Assembly: GCA_016702545.1 (NCBI GenBank)
Contig: JADJDT010000014.1
Span: 129,589-193,588 of the forward strand
From: Pseudomonadota bacterium
GTDB taxonomy: Bacteria > Myxococcota_A > Polyangia > GCA-2747355
Direction: 5' to 3'
DNA length: 64,000 nucleotides
Numbering within the stretch: position 1 is the stretch's first letter; each line of letters opens with the position of its first letter. The notes under the pieces were generated by a model. The model made no database searches and was not told the DNA's origin. It saw only the letters and a list, made by a program, of their open reading frames with translations. The translations under genes and the position numbers were made by a program. Positions 17,722-26,770 of this stretch are shown here, piece by piece.

Positions 17722-18296
17722 CCGCCCGGCTGCGCGTCGTACCAGAGCGCCAGCGTCGGCCGCTTCCCGCCCATCATCACCGCGGCGCGGTCCTTGACGC
17801 TCAGCGCCAGCACCTGCCCGCCACGCTGTCGGACGCCGTCGCTGACCGTCGCGACGCGCAGCGCCCGCGGCGAGACGCCCGCCGCTTCGGGGGCGTCGAG
17901 GACCGGGTAGGCGGGGTCGAAGGTCACCGGCAGCAGCTTATCGGTGGCGCGGTCGAGGTGGCGGTTACTGACGATCCCCGACTGCGCGGGTGCCGCGCCG
18001 CTGACCAGCGCGGCATGCCCGACGGCGGTGAGCGTCGCCGCGTAGGGGAAGCGTAGGCGCGAGAAGAGCACGCCGCGGTCGAGCAGGCGGCGCAGGCCCT
18101 CACGCGCGAGCGGTGCGCGCGTCGCGAAGGCCCAGCTCGGTAGCTGATCGATCACCACCAGGACGACGAGGCGCGACGGCTGCGCCCGGACGCTCGGCGG
18201 CGGCGGGGTCGGGCCCGTGTGCGGTGCTCCCGATCGCACGCTCGCGCTGCAGCCGACCAAGATCCCCAGGACGATGCCGTACGCTGCCCTTCGCAT
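17718..18296 (-). CDS. Alkaline-phosphatase-superfamily lipoprotein, N-terminal part (frameshift product)
   Basis: 193 codons from ATG 18296 (MRRAAYGIV). A lipobox LVGC at residues 13-16 predicts an acylated, membrane-anchored extracytoplasmic enzyme. VVLVVIDQLPSW supplies the first metal-binding Asp and ATLTAVGHAALVSGAAP contains the Thr nucleophile region of type I phosphodiesterase / PafA-like phosphatases, with GIVSNR following. The frame ends in WYDAQPGG and then a stop, exactly where the C-terminal part resumes. Together the two parts make about 540 residues, the normal length of this family. The likely role is release of phosphate from organic phosphate esters outside the cytoplasm. 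Confidence 0.75.
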   Translation of the reverse strand: MRRAAYGIVLGILVGCSASVRSGAPHTGPTPPPPSVRAQPSRLVVLVVIDQLPSWAFATRAPLAREGLRRLLDRGVLFSRLRFPYAATLTAVGHAALVSGAAPAQSGIVSNRHLDRATDKLLPVTFDPAYPVLDAPEAAGVSPRALRVATVSDGVRQRGGQVLALSVKDRAAVMMGGKRPTLALWYDAQPGG

Positions 18297-18543
18297 GACG
18301 CTTCTGCTCGCTCCTTGCTGGCGTGGCCGCGGCCCCGGCCTGCTCGCCGAGCGCAACGTTCCGGCAAGGCCGCCCGCAAATCAACAGCAATCGCTTCGCC
18401 GCCGCCCCCTGATCGTCTATCATCCGCGCCCCGATCGGCCGGGCGCACGCGAGTGTGGCGCGGGGCGAGGAGGGGACGCGCGAAGTCGTGCGCGCGTGGC
18501 AGCGGTCTGACTCCGTGGGGCAGCGTCCCTGCGAGCTAGGGAC

Positions 18544-18966
18544 GTGAACGTGGGCAACGTAGGCGCCGATATCGAGTCGATCTGTGGCAAGTGCGGTGAC
18601 GTCTGGCACGTCGTGGTGGCCAAGGTGGGTCAGCGCGTCGCCAAGGTGCAGTGCAAGCAGTGCGGAGGCCTGCACGGCTACCGTCCACCCGGCGGGCTCG
18701 CCAAGAGCGCGCCGAGTCGGACGCGGCGTAGCAGCCCGGCCGCCGGAGCGCGTGCGCCCGGGCGGTCGGTGACGGCGGGTCCGCTGGTGGCGGTGGACCT
18801 GAGCAAGCCGCTGCGCAGCTACCGCATCCAGGAGAGCTTCGCCGTCGGCGACCGGCTGCTGCACCCGACCTTCGGCGAGGGTGTCGTGGAGCTGATCATC
18901 GGGCCGCAGAAGGTCCAGGTCGCCTTCGTCGGGGCGCGGCGGGTGCTGGCGCAGAACTACGCCTGA
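18544..18966 (+). CDS. Zinc-ribbon protein with CarD-like C-terminal domain
   Basis: 140 residues. Residues 14-41 form a zinc ribbon (CGKCGDVWH ... CKQCGGLHGY, two C-x2-C pairs). A basic Ser/Arg/Pro linker follows, then residues 93-140 with SFAVGDRLLHPTFGEGVVE, a small Tudor/CarD-CdnL-like motif in which F-G-x-G-x-V is typical. Proteins with this layout are common in Myxococcota and are thought to bind RNA polymerase or nucleic acid, but their function is not established. It stands alone and converges with the ABC permease gene, whose stop is 5 bp away. Confidence 0.8.
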   Translation: MNVGNVGADIESICGKCGDVWHVVVAKVGQRVAKVQCKQCGGLHGYRPPGGLAKSAPSRTRRSSPAAGARAPGRSVTAGPLVAVDLSKPLRSYRIQESFAVGDRLLHPTFGEGVVELIIGPQKVQVAFVGARRVLAQNYA

Positions 18967-18970
18967 GCGC

Positions 18971-20133
18971 TCACGCGCGAATGGCCTCGGCGGCGACCGT
19001 GCGCGCCGCCCGCAGCGCCGGCCATAGGCCTCCCAGCAGGCCCATGCCGCAGCCGAAGAGCAGTGCCGTGGCGATGATGCCGGGCGTGGGCACGAAGCGG
19101 AAGATCATCTCGCTCCAGCCCGAGAAGTCCATCAGCGGCAGCTCGGCGAGGCTCAGCAGCAGCGCGGCGCTGACGCCGATCGCGCCGCCGATCAGCGCCA
19201 GCAGCGTGGACTCGAGCAGAAACGAGCCGAGCACGGCGGGGCGGCTGAAGCCCAGCGCGCGCAGCGTGCCGATCTCACGCCGGCGCTGCGCCACCGCCGC
19301 GTGCATCGTGATCGTGGCGCCGATCATCGCGCCGAGGGCGAAGAAGACCGCGATCGCCACGCCGAGCCCGCCGATGAACGCCGCGGTGCCCTCGCTTTGC
19401 TTGGCGTAGTAGTCGGCCTCGCGCAGCGCCTCGAGCTGCAGGCGCTGGTCGCTCTCGACCGCGGCCTTGAAGCCGTCGAACTGACTGGGCGACGCCAGCC
19501 GCACGCGCGCCAGCGAGAAGGTCGCTTCGCGGCCGAAGGCGGTGCGCACGACGTCCAGATCGCCCCAGATCTCCGACTCGAACGAGGCGCCGCCAGCGGC
19601 GAAGACGCCGACCACCTGCACCGGGCGGTTCTTCTTCAGCTCGAAGCGCCCGCCGAGCTGCAGGCCTTGAAGCGTCCGACCAGGCGCTGGCCCAGGACGA
19701 CCTCGGCGGTGCCGGGCCGGGGCGGGCGACCGGCGACGATGCGCCACTCGGGGTGGAAATGCAGCGCCGCCGGCGGGATGCCCCGCAGGCGTACGTTCGA
19801 GACATAGGGGCCGCCGGGCTTCTCCAGCAAGATGACGACCATCACCTCGCCGTGAGCGAGGGGGCCGTCGCTGCCGCGTGCGACCCCCGGTGCGGCCGCA
19901 AGTAGCCCGAGGTGCTGTTGATCGAAGTAGCTCGCCAGCTCGCCGTCGCTGCCCTTGCGCAGCACCACCACGCTGTCGGCGCTACCGCCGGCGCGAAAGG
20001 TGCGCTCGATGCCCTGCACCAGCATCAACGCCGCCGCCAGCACGAAGACCACCAGCGCGAGGCCGAGCACGGTGAAGGCGCTGGTGGCGCGCCGCGCCCG
20101 CAGCGAGCGCAGGTTGTAGATCAGCGGGACCAT
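18971..20133 (-). CDS. ABC transporter permease, MacB/FtsX-like (second), frameshifted
   Basis: The N-terminal frame (start ATG 20133, MVPLIYNLRSLRARR) has one membrane helix and a MacB-type periplasmic domain (ISIVV-like strand pattern, SNVRLRGIPPAALHFHPEW). It runs into nonsense after LVGRFK. The other frame continues with GLQLGGRFELKKNRPVQVVG, the rest of the periplasmic domain and an FtsX domain with three helices (TITMHAAVAQRRREIGTLRALG is the diagnostic loop). One extra C in the CC run near 19665 joins both, giving about 387 residues. The start overlaps the stop of the other permease gene by one base (TGATG). With the ATPase and adaptor it forms a MacAB/Lol-like exporter whose substrate is unknown. 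Confidence 0.8.
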
Positions 20134-21304
20134 CAGCCGACCCTCCGCAGCGCGTCGACCACGCGCAGTCGCAAGGCCCGATAGGCCGGGAGGGCTGCCG
20201 CCAGCGCGCCGAGCAGCAGCCCGAGCAAGAGCGCCTGGACGCTGGTCTGCCAGGGCACGCGGAAGTGCGGAAACATGCCGCCCATGTTCTCCTCGACGAA
20301 GCGGCCGAGACCCTGGTCGATCAGGGGCAGGGCCAGCAGCACGCCGAGCGCGGCCCCCAGCAGGCCCGTGGCCATCCCTTCGCCGAGGATCAGCAGCGCG
20401 ATGCGCCGCGGCGTGAAGCCGACCGCTCGCAGCATGCCGAACTCGGCCGTGCGCTCGCGCACCCCATCGCGATCGTGTTGCCGAGGATCAGCGCCATGAT
20501 CAAGATGATCACCACCGAGACCAGGTCGATCGCGCCGAGCACTGCGCCGAACATGCCGAGGAACGAGGTGTTCATCTCGCGCTCGCTCATCGTCACCGTC
20601 TGCTGCTCCTCGCTCTCGAACATCCGGTCGATCTGCTGGCTCAGCGTGGCGCTGCGCCGCGGGTCGCTGACGCGGCAGACCATCCAGCCGAGCTGATCGC
20701 GTTGGGCCGGCAGCAAGCCCGGCCAGTCGTTGAGGTAGTCCCAGCGGAAGACGAAGGTCGAGCGATCGACCGCCTTGCGGGTGGCCTGATAGATGCCTCG
20801 GACCGTGAACTGCCAGCTGCCGGGGAAGATCGTGCCGCGCAGCGTGACGCGGTCGCCGAGCTTCCAGCCGAAGCGCGCCGCTATCGCGTCGCCGACGACC
20901 GCGGCCTGGCGGTCCTGGCGGAAGGCGGCGAGCTGCTCGGGCGGCAGCGCCATGTCGTCGTAGACGCCGAAGAAGCTGTCCTTGTCGACGGCGATCGTGG
21001 CGAAGAACTCCTTGTCCGGCACCGGATGCTTGCCGCCGAACCAGTTGGCGAAGGTGGCCGACTTGACGCCGGGCACCGCGCGCACGCGCTCCATGTAGCG
21101 GAGCGGCAGCGGCATGATGAAGGTCACCTTGTGCCGTGTGGCAATGCGGTCCTGCGCCGAGTGCTCGGCCGCCGAGAGCCAGCTCCCCACGACGGTGCGG
21201 AGCGCCGTGAAGGTGATCACGGCGACGGCCACGCCGAGCAGCGTCAAGGCGGTGCGGCCGCGCTGATGGCGCAGGTTGCGCAGCGCCAGCAAGACCCACT
21301 TCAC
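20133..21304 (-). CDS. ABC transporter permease, MacB/FtsX-like (first), frameshifted
   Basis: It starts with GTG at 21304, overlapping the ATPase stop codon (ACGTGA), and reads VKWVLLALRNLRHQRGRTALTLLG, the standard N-terminus of MacB-type permeases with one helix. A periplasmic domain of about 200 residues follows, then an FtsX domain. After GNTIAMG the frame goes wrong; the neighbouring frame continues VRERTAEFGMLRAVGFTPRR, the conserved cytoplasmic loop, then two more helices and LRVVDALRRVG. Adding one base to the CCCC run at 20462-20465 (GGGG in the gene) restores a single protein of about 390 residues. It pairs with the second permease as a heterodimer, as in LolCE-type transporters. 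Confidence 0.8.
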
Positions 21305-22029
21305 GTCAGCGCCCCCTTGTCCAGTCGCCGCAGCACCGTCGCGCGCTGGGCCGCCACCGGGTCGTGCGTGACCATCAACACGGTCTTGCCGAGCTCCTGG
21401 TTCAGGCGCTGCAGCAGCTCGAGCACCTCGTCGGCGCTGTGGCGATCGAGCTCGCCGGTCGGCTCGTCGGCGACGATGATGCGGGGGTCGTGGACGATCG
21501 CGCGTGCCACGCTGACGCGCTGCTCCTGGCCGCCCGAGAGCTGGCGCGGGAAGTGGTTGGCGCGATCGGCGAGCCCCACCAGGCGCAGCGCCGTCTGCGC
21601 GCGTTCGCGGCGCTCGCCCGCGCGCAGCTTGGTCAAGAGCAAGGGTAGCTCGACGTTCTGCGCCGCGGTCAGCACCGGCAGCAGGTTGAAGGACTGGAAG
21701 ACGAAGCCAATATTCTGTGCGCGCCAGCGCGCGAGCGCGCCGTCGCCGAGCTGGTCGAGGCGAGTGCCGGCGACCTCGAGCTCGCCCGCACTCGGTTGGT
21801 CGAGCCCCGCCAGCAGGTTGAGCAAGGTGGTCTTGCCCGAGCCCGAGGGGCCCATCAACGCCTCGAAGGCGCCGTCGGCCACCTCCAGATCGAGCGCCTG
21901 CAGCACGTGCAGCGGCTCCTTGCCGCGCCAGTACGTCTTGCTCACGCCGCGCAGCCGCACGATCGGCGGCTTGGCGCCCGTCGTCGGGGCGGTCGTTGGG
22001 GCGGTCGGGGCTCCAGGGTCGTTGCTCAC
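21301..22029 (-). CDS. ABC transporter ATP-binding protein, MacB/LolD family
   Basis: 242 residues, starting at GTG 22029 with AAGGAG 8 bases upstream. Walker A GPSGSGKT, Q-loop FVFQSFNLLPVL, signature LSGGQEQRVSVARAI, Walker B IIVADEPT and the His switch VTHDP are all present, so it is a competent ATPase. The signature GGQ-x-QRV and the Q-loop style place it in the MacB/LolD/FtsE class that powers mechanotransmission-type exporters. A Pro/Thr-rich 20-residue N-terminal extension precedes the ATPase fold. The gene lies between the adaptor (22184) and the two permeases and overlaps the first permease by 4 bases. Confidence 0.93.
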   Translation of the reverse strand: MSNDPGAPTAPTTAPTTGAKPPIVRLRGVSKTYWRGKEPLHVLQALDLEVADGAFEALMGPSGSGKTTLLNLLAGLDQPSAGELEVAGTRLDQLGDGALARWRAQNIGFVFQSFNLLPVLTAAQNVELPLLLTKLRAGERRERAQTALRLVGLADRANHFPRQLSGGQEQRVSVARAIVHDPRIIVADEPTGELDRHSADEVLELLQRLNQELGKTVLMVTHDPVAAQRATVLRRLDKGALT

Positions 22030-22044
22030 GTCGACTACTCCTTC

Positions 22045-22202
22045 GGAGGCTGGCGGAAATTATCTCGCCAACTTGCGCGGCCGATTCATCCCGCGCGGCT
22101 GCGTTGCTCGTCGGTTGCGTACAGGCAGTACGCGCCATCCTCACGCCTTGCCGCGCGGGCGCCTCGGCCGCCAACCTGGCAAGCTAATTTCCGCCAGCCT
22201 CC
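22045..22202. repeat. Palindromic intergenic element, copy A
   Basis: Perfect 18-bp outer arms (22045-22062 with 22185-22202, GGAGGCTGGCGGAAATTA) enclose an imperfect palindrome with a central GCGTAC-AGGCA-GTACGC hairpin near 22117-22133. Inner segments GGCTGCGTTGC and CGCCTTGCCGC-GCGGGCGCC match copies near 46.8 and 47.0 kb. The right arm supplies the last codons and TAG stop of the adaptor gene. Confidence 0.85.
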
Positions 22203-23410
22203 TTGATGCGCTGGCCGTCGGCCAGTCCCGGGGGCGGGTTGCTCACCAAGCGCGTGCCGGAGCGCGGTCCGGCGAGCAGCTCGAAGCCACCGCCGAAGGC
22301 AGGGCCGAGCTGCACCGGCTGCAAGCGCACCTGGTCGCCGTCGACGACGAAGACCAGCGCCGCCGCGCCTCGGCGCACGATCGCGGCGGCGGGCACGATC
22401 ACCTTGGGCGGCGCCTGCAGGCTGCGGGCGTCGAGCGCGGCGCCGCGCAAGAAGGCCACGCGCGCGGCCATCTCGGGCCGCAGCTCGCTGACGGGGTCGA
22501 CGAAGCGGACCTTGACGGTGGCGGTGGCCTTGGCACGACTGAGCCGCGGGCTGACGCGCTCGACCTCGCCGCGGAGGCGGCGGTCGGGGAAGGCATCGAG
22601 CACGATCTCGCAGGGGGCCCCGGCGCGCACCTGCTGCAGGCGCGCCTCGGGCACGTCGACCTCGACCTCCAGCGAGCCGAGATCCGCGAGCTCGAGGATC
22701 GGCGTGCTCGAGCCGACCCATTCGCCGACCTCGGCCGGCTTGCTGACCACCGTGCCACCGATCGGCGCCGCGATCGTCATGTAGTCGAGCTCGACGCGCT
22801 GGGCCGTCGCCTGCGCCTGGCTCGCGCCGACCTCGGCCTGGGCGGCGCGGACCTCGGCCCGCAGCGACTCGACCCGCGCCGCCAGGTCCTCGACCTCGGC
22901 GAGCGGCGTCGCGCCGCGCTGCTGCAGCGTTCGTTGCTGTCGCAATTTGAGGTCCGCCTCCAGCAGCGTGGCCTGCGCCGTCAACACCCGCGCCTGGGCG
23001 GTGGCCACGCGCGCGCGGGCGGTGGCCAACGCGCTACGGCGGTCCGCGTCCTCCAGCCGCACCAGGGGCTGGCCGGCGCGCACCAGGTCGCCCTCGCGGA
23101 CGGCGACCTGCGCAATGCGCCCCTCGAGCTGCGGGGTGAGGCGCGAGACGCGCTGCGGCACTACATAGCCCGTGGCCGTCAGCTCGACCTGCGCCTGGGC
23201 CGGCGACATCGTCACCACCTCGGTCACGCTGACGGCGGTCCTGAAGATGCGCCCGCCGAGGTAGGGCACCACCACCTTCCAAGCCACGAGGGCCAAGCCG
23301 AGGACGACGCCCAGGAGCAGCAGCCGCCCCGGCCAACGACGCGGCGGCGCCGCGTCGGCCGAGCGGTCGATACGAAGGGAAGCCAGGTCTCGTGAGAGTT
23401 GTTCGGACAT
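22184..23410 (-). CDS. Periplasmic adaptor (membrane fusion protein), HlyD/MacA-like
   Basis: 408 residues from ATG 23410 (MSEQLSRDLASL). A cytoplasmic N-terminus is followed by one membrane helix (LLLLGVVLGLALVAW) at about residues 32-50. Then come a beta domain with a lipoyl half-motif (YVVPQRVSRLTPQLEGRI), a long coiled-coil hairpin rich in Ala/Gln/Arg at about residues 115-200, and a second half (DYMTIAAPIGGTVV) before the beta-barrel and membrane-proximal domains. It is first in the operon with the ABC ATPase and two permeases and would link them to an outer-membrane channel, not encoded here. The last codons (EAGGN, stop) are contributed by a palindromic repeat arm. Confidence 0.9.
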   Translation of the reverse strand: MSEQLSRDLASLRIDRSADAAPPRRWPGRLLLLGVVLGLALVAWKVVVPYLGGRIFRTAVSVTEVVTMSPAQAQVELTATGYVVPQRVSRLTPQLEGRIAQVAVREGDLVRAGQPLVRLEDADRRSALATARARVATAQARVLTAQATLLEADLKLRQQRTLQQRGATPLAEVEDLAARVESLRAEVRAAQAEVGASQAQATAQRVELDYMTIAAPIGGTVVSKPAEVGEWVGSSTPILELADLGSLEVEVDVPEARLQQVRAGAPCEIVLDAFPDRRLRGEVERVSPRLSRAKATATVKVRFVDPVSELRPEMAARVAFLRGAALDARSLQAPPKVIVPAAAIVRRGAAALVFVVDGDQVRLQPVQLGPAFGGGFELLAGPRSGTRLVSNPPPGLADGQRIKEAGGN

Positions 23411-23613
23411 GGTGGTAGCGGCCGGCAGCATAGATCAGCCCCCGCCCCCGCGTGAACCCCTCGGCGCGACGCAGCCGCCCCGCCACCCATCGGGCCCGAC
23501 GGCCGCTGTAGCGTGCCCTCGCGCTGGCGCACAGCAACACTTGGCGAGTAGCCAGCATCGGCGGGCAGCCTGCATTGACAGCCGGCACGGGGGCGCTGTT
23601 ACGATGCAGCCGC

Positions 23614-23998
23614 ATGTCGGAGCCAAATCGCGCGGCCGATTGGATGGCGCAGGCGGACAACGATCTCGCCTTCGCGCGCAGCGCGCTGGCCGGCGGCTTC
23701 TACGCGCAGTGCTGCTTCATTTGCCAGCAGGCCGCCGAAAAGGGCGCTGAAGAGCCTGCTGCTGCGGCGTGGCGCCCGGGCCGCGTTCACCCACAGCTTG
23801 TACAAGCTGTGTGGGGCCCTGGCCATCGAGGGTCCGGTGGAGCGCGCCGCCCAGCGGCTCGATCGCTACTATGTCTCCGCCCGCTATCCCGATGCGCTGC
23901 CGGGAGGGGCGCCGTTTCAGGTCTTCCAGCGCGAGGATGCCGCTGAGGCGCTGGGCATGGCAGAGACGATTATCGACGCTGCACGCGGTGCCTCGTGA
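23614..23998 (+). CDS. HEPN domain protein (HepT-like toxin candidate), frameshifted
   Basis: The gene begins at ATG 23614 with MSEPNRAADWMAQADNDL, the first helix of a HEPN domain. After QQAAEK the frame degenerates, while the frame one base away continues ALKSLLLRRGARAAFTHSLY, including the R-x4-H ribonuclease motif (RAAFTH), and runs to IIDAARGAS. Removing one G from the GGG at 23742-23744 restores one protein of about 128 residues. HEPN proteins paired with minimal nucleotidyltransferases are type VII toxin-antitoxin toxins, usually RNases silenced by nucleotidylation. The next gene, overlapping by 4 bases (GTGA), is exactly such a nucleotidyltransferase. Confidence 0.8.
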
Positions 23999-24345
23999 CG
24001 CCGGCGGCTGCGGAGGCCGTGTACTTCGCGGGGCCTCCGCGCTGGGAGCGCGGCGAGCTGCTGTCGCACCTGCGGCGACTGCTGGCTCAGCGCGTCGAAC
24101 AGGCCTATGTGTTTGGCAGCTACGGCCGGGGAACGGCCGACGCCGATAGCGACGTCGATCTGATCCTCGTGGTGCCTACCCAGGCGCCCTGGCCCCGCCG
24201 CGCCGAGGCCTTCGCTGACCTATGGGACCAGCTCGGGCCGGTCGACCTGCTGGTCTATACGCCGCGGGAGTGGCTGGAGATGAGCGCATCGCAGCATCCC
24301 TTTCTCGAGGCCACGGCCGGCGAGCGCGTCGGGGTCTTCGAGTAG
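23995..24345 (+). CDS. Minimal nucleotidyltransferase (MntA-like antitoxin)
   Basis: 116 residues, GTG start overlapping the HEPN stop. The nucleotidyltransferase signature FGSYGRGTADADSDVDLILV contains GSYGRG and the two metal-binding Asp of D-x-D. A third acidic residue is likely the Asp in GPVDLLVYT. In HEPN-MNT pairs this enzyme adds nucleotides to the HEPN toxin and neutralises it. The N-terminal 30 residues are non-conserved. It is of full length and intact, unlike its partner. Confidence 0.88.
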   Translation: MTPAAAEAVYFAGPPRWERGELLSHLRRLLAQRVEQAYVFGSYGRGTADADSDVDLILVVPTQAPWPRRAEAFADLWDQLGPVDLLVYTPREWLEMSASQHPFLEATAGERVGVFE

Positions 24346-24421
24346 CCACTCCATCGACCCACGCGCTTGACGCCGCCGCGGCTCGCGCCGCAGACTGCGC
24401 TCCTCACCAGCGAGTGCAACG

Positions 24422-25069
24422 ATGAATGCTTGGTTCGCGACGCTTCAGACCATCGACAAGGTGTTCTTGCTCTTCGCGATCGCGGGTGGGGCGCTCTTCG
24501 CGCTGCGCTTGGTGCTGGCCTTCGCCACCGGCAGCGGCCTCGACGACGGCGGTGACGCCGACGTCAGCCATGTCGGCGCGGCGCACGATGGCGGCGCCGC
24601 TCACGGCCACGATGGCACCGCCGACCTCGCCTTCAAGCTGCTCTCGTTCCAGGGGATGACCGCCTTCTTCATGATGTTCGGCCTGGTCGGGCTGGCGCTG
24701 AGCCGCGCTCACGCCATGCCGGCGATCGGCGCCGTGGCCGGCGGCCTCGGCGCCGGGTTGCTCGCGGTCTGGTTGATCAGCCGCATTTTCCGGCTCTTCA
24801 GCCGCCTGCAGTCGAGCGGGACGCTCAACCTGCGCAATGCGATCGGCGTCGAGGGTACGGTCTATCTCGGCATCCCGGCGCAGGGCACGGGCCAGGTGCA
24901 GCTCGCGGTGCAGGGTCGCTTACTGGTCGTCGATGCGGCGAGCCGAGACGGTCAGGCCCTGGCGACGACGACGCGCGTGCGGGTCGTCGAGGTGAGCGGG
25001 GCCAGCGTGCTGCTGGTCGAGCGTTTGGCGGCCGAGACCCCTCCGGCCGGGCCGCAGCAGCCAGTCTGA
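24422..25069 (+). CDS. NfeD-like membrane protein
   Basis: 215 residues with helices at about 14-35, 75-92 and 98-120, a His/Gly/Asp-rich loop (DADVSHVGAAHDGGAAHGHD) between the first two, and a C-terminal soluble OB-fold domain from about residue 140 (IGVEGTVYLGIPAQGTGQVQ). This matches the YqiJ/NfeD class of proteins that work with flotillins in membrane microdomains. It is 12 bp upstream of the flotillin gene and surely cotranscribed. The His-rich loop might bind metal, but that is a guess. Confidence 0.85.
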   Translation: MNAWFATLQTIDKVFLLFAIAGGALFALRLVLAFATGSGLDDGGDADVSHVGAAHDGGAAHGHDGTADLAFKLLSFQGMTAFFMMFGLVGLALSRAHAMPAIGAVAGGLGAGLLAVWLISRIFRLFSRLQSSGTLNLRNAIGVEGTVYLGIPAQGTGQVQLAVQGRLLVVDAASRDGQALATTTRVRVVEVSGASVLLVERLAAETPPAGPQQPV

Positions 25070-25081
25070 GGGAGTGACCCG

Positions 25082-26677
25082 ATGGAAGCCGTCACCACAC
25101 TGCTGAAGGGGAGCACGATGCCGCTCACGCTCTGGACCTTGGCGATCGCCGCGCTGTCGGTGCTCGTCGTCTTCTTCATGCTCTTCCTGGCCAGCCGCTA
25201 CAAGCGCTGTCCCTCGGACAAGGTGCTGGTGGTCTTCGGCAAGGTCGGGGCCGGGCAGTCGGCGCGCTGCATCCACGGCGGTGGCACGCTGGTGCTGCCG
25301 CTGATTCAGGACTACCGCTATTTGTCGCTCACGCCGATGACGATCGGCATCCCGCTGCAGAACGCGCTCTCGCTGCAGAACATCCGCATCAACGTGCCGA
25401 GCACCTTCACCGTCGGCGTCAGCACCGATCCGACGATCACGCAGAACGCGGCCGAACGCCTGCTCAACCTGCAGCCGCGCGAGATCGAGGCGATGGCGCG
25501 CGAGATCATCTTCGGCCAGCTGCGCCTGACCGTCGCGTCGCTGACGATCGAGCAGATCAACCAGGACCGCGAGTCCTTCCTCGCCTCGATTCGCAAGAAC
25601 GTCGAGCCCGAGCTGAACAAGATCGGGCTCTACCTGATCAACGTCAACATCACCGACATCACCGACGAGTCGACCTATATCGAGTCGATCGGCCGCAAGG
25701 CAGCCTCCGAGGCGATCAACAAGGCCAAGGTCGACGTCGCCGAGCAGGACAAGCTCGGCGCGGTCGGCGAGTCGGGGGCGGTGCGCGAGCGCGAGATCCG
25801 CGTGGCCGAGAACGTGGCGCAGTCGGAGAAGGGCAAGAAGGCCGCCGAGGCCGACCGCCGCATCTTCGTGCAGCAGCAGGAGACGGAGGCCGCCGTCGGT
25901 GAGGCCGCGGCGATGCGCGAGCGCCAGATCAAGGTCGCCGAGAACGAGGCCACGGCCGACAAGGGCCGCAAGCGCGCCGACGCGGACCGCCGCGTCTACG
26001 TGGCCGGCCAGGAGGCCGAGGCGGTGCGCGGCGAGAACGAGGCCAAAGCCCACATCGCCGGCTTCAACGCCGAGCTCGAGGTGCGGCAGGCCGAGGCGAT
26101 GCAGCGCGGGCAGGTGGCGGAGCGCCAGGCGATCGTCCAGGTGCAGAAGGCGCAGTACCTGGCCGAGCAGGAGCGGCTCAACGCCGAGCAGATCGTGCGT
26201 CAGGAGATCGACCGCCGCAAGATCGAGATCGCCGCCGAGGCCGAGGCCGAGAAGACGCGGCGCGAGGCGCGCGGCCATGCCGATGCGACGCTGATGCAGT
26301 ACGAGGCCGAGGCGCGCGGGTTGCGGCAGGTGCTGGAGTCCAAGGCCGAGGGCTATCGCGCGCTGGTCTCGAGCTGCGCGGGTGACGCGCGCGCGGCGGC
26401 GACGCTGCTGATGATCGAGAAGCTCGAGCAGATCGTCGCCCGCCAGGTCGAGGCGATCAAGAACCTGAAGATCGACAAGGTCACGGTCTGGGACAGCGGG
26501 GCCGGCGAGGGCGGGTCGTCGTCGACGGCCGGCTTCGTCGCCAGCCTGATCAAGAGCCTGCCGCCGCTGCACGAGGTGGCGGCGATGGCGGGCGTCGAGC
26601 TCCCCGGCTACCTCGGCCACCTCAAGGCCAGCGCCAGCCCAAGCGCTGCGCCCACCGGCGCTCCGCCAGTCGCGTAG
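25082..26677 (+). CDS. Flotillin-like SPFH domain protein
   Basis: 531 residues. An N-terminal membrane helix (about 16-40) is followed by the SPFH/band-7 domain (YKRCPSDKVLVVFGK to about residue 200, including NITDITDESTYIESIG). A long Ala/Glu/Arg-rich coiled coil at about 200-430 has repeated 'EREIRVAENVAQSEKGKKAA'-type segments, and a hydrophobic C-terminal part follows. Flotillins scaffold detergent-resistant membrane domains; with NfeD this is the YqiJ-YqiK type pair. The gene ends in PVA-stop, and the 15-bp unit that encodes these last codons is tandemly repeated four times. Confidence 0.93.
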   Translation: MEAVTTLLKGSTMPLTLWTLAIAALSVLVVFFMLFLASRYKRCPSDKVLVVFGKVGAGQSARCIHGGGTLVLPLIQDYRYLSLTPMTIGIPLQNALSLQNIRINVPSTFTVGVSTDPTITQNAAERLLNLQPREIEAMAREIIFGQLRLTVASLTIEQINQDRESFLASIRKNVEPELNKIGLYLINVNITDITDESTYIESIGRKAASEAINKAKVDVAEQDKLGAVGESGAVREREIRVAENVAQSEKGKKAAEADRRIFVQQQETEAAVGEAAAMRERQIKVAENEATADKGRKRADADRRVYVAGQEAEAVRGENEAKAHIAGFNAELEVRQAEAMQRGQVAERQAIVQVQKAQYLAEQERLNAEQIVRQEIDRRKIEIAAEAEAEKTRREARGHADATLMQYEAEARGLRQVLESKAEGYRALVSSCAGDARAAATLLMIEKLEQIVARQVEAIKNLKIDKVTVWDSGAGEGGSSSTAGFVASLIKSLPPLHEVAAMAGVELPGYLGHLKASASPSAAPTGAPPVA

Positions 26678-26725
26678 CCCCCAGTCGCGTAGCCCCCAGT
26701 CGCGTAGCCCCCAGTCGCGTAGCCC
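26666..26725. repeat. 15-bp tandem repeat, four perfect copies, spanning the flotillin stop codon
   Basis: Unit CCAGTCGCGTAGCCC repeats exactly four times. In the flotillin frame each unit reads Pro-Val-Ala-stop-Pro, so the natural stop is followed by three further in-frame stops. Confidence 0.95.
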
Positions 26726-26770
26726 ACGGTTCCGGTGCTGCGCCCGTGCAGCGTGGACGCAGACCGAGAG

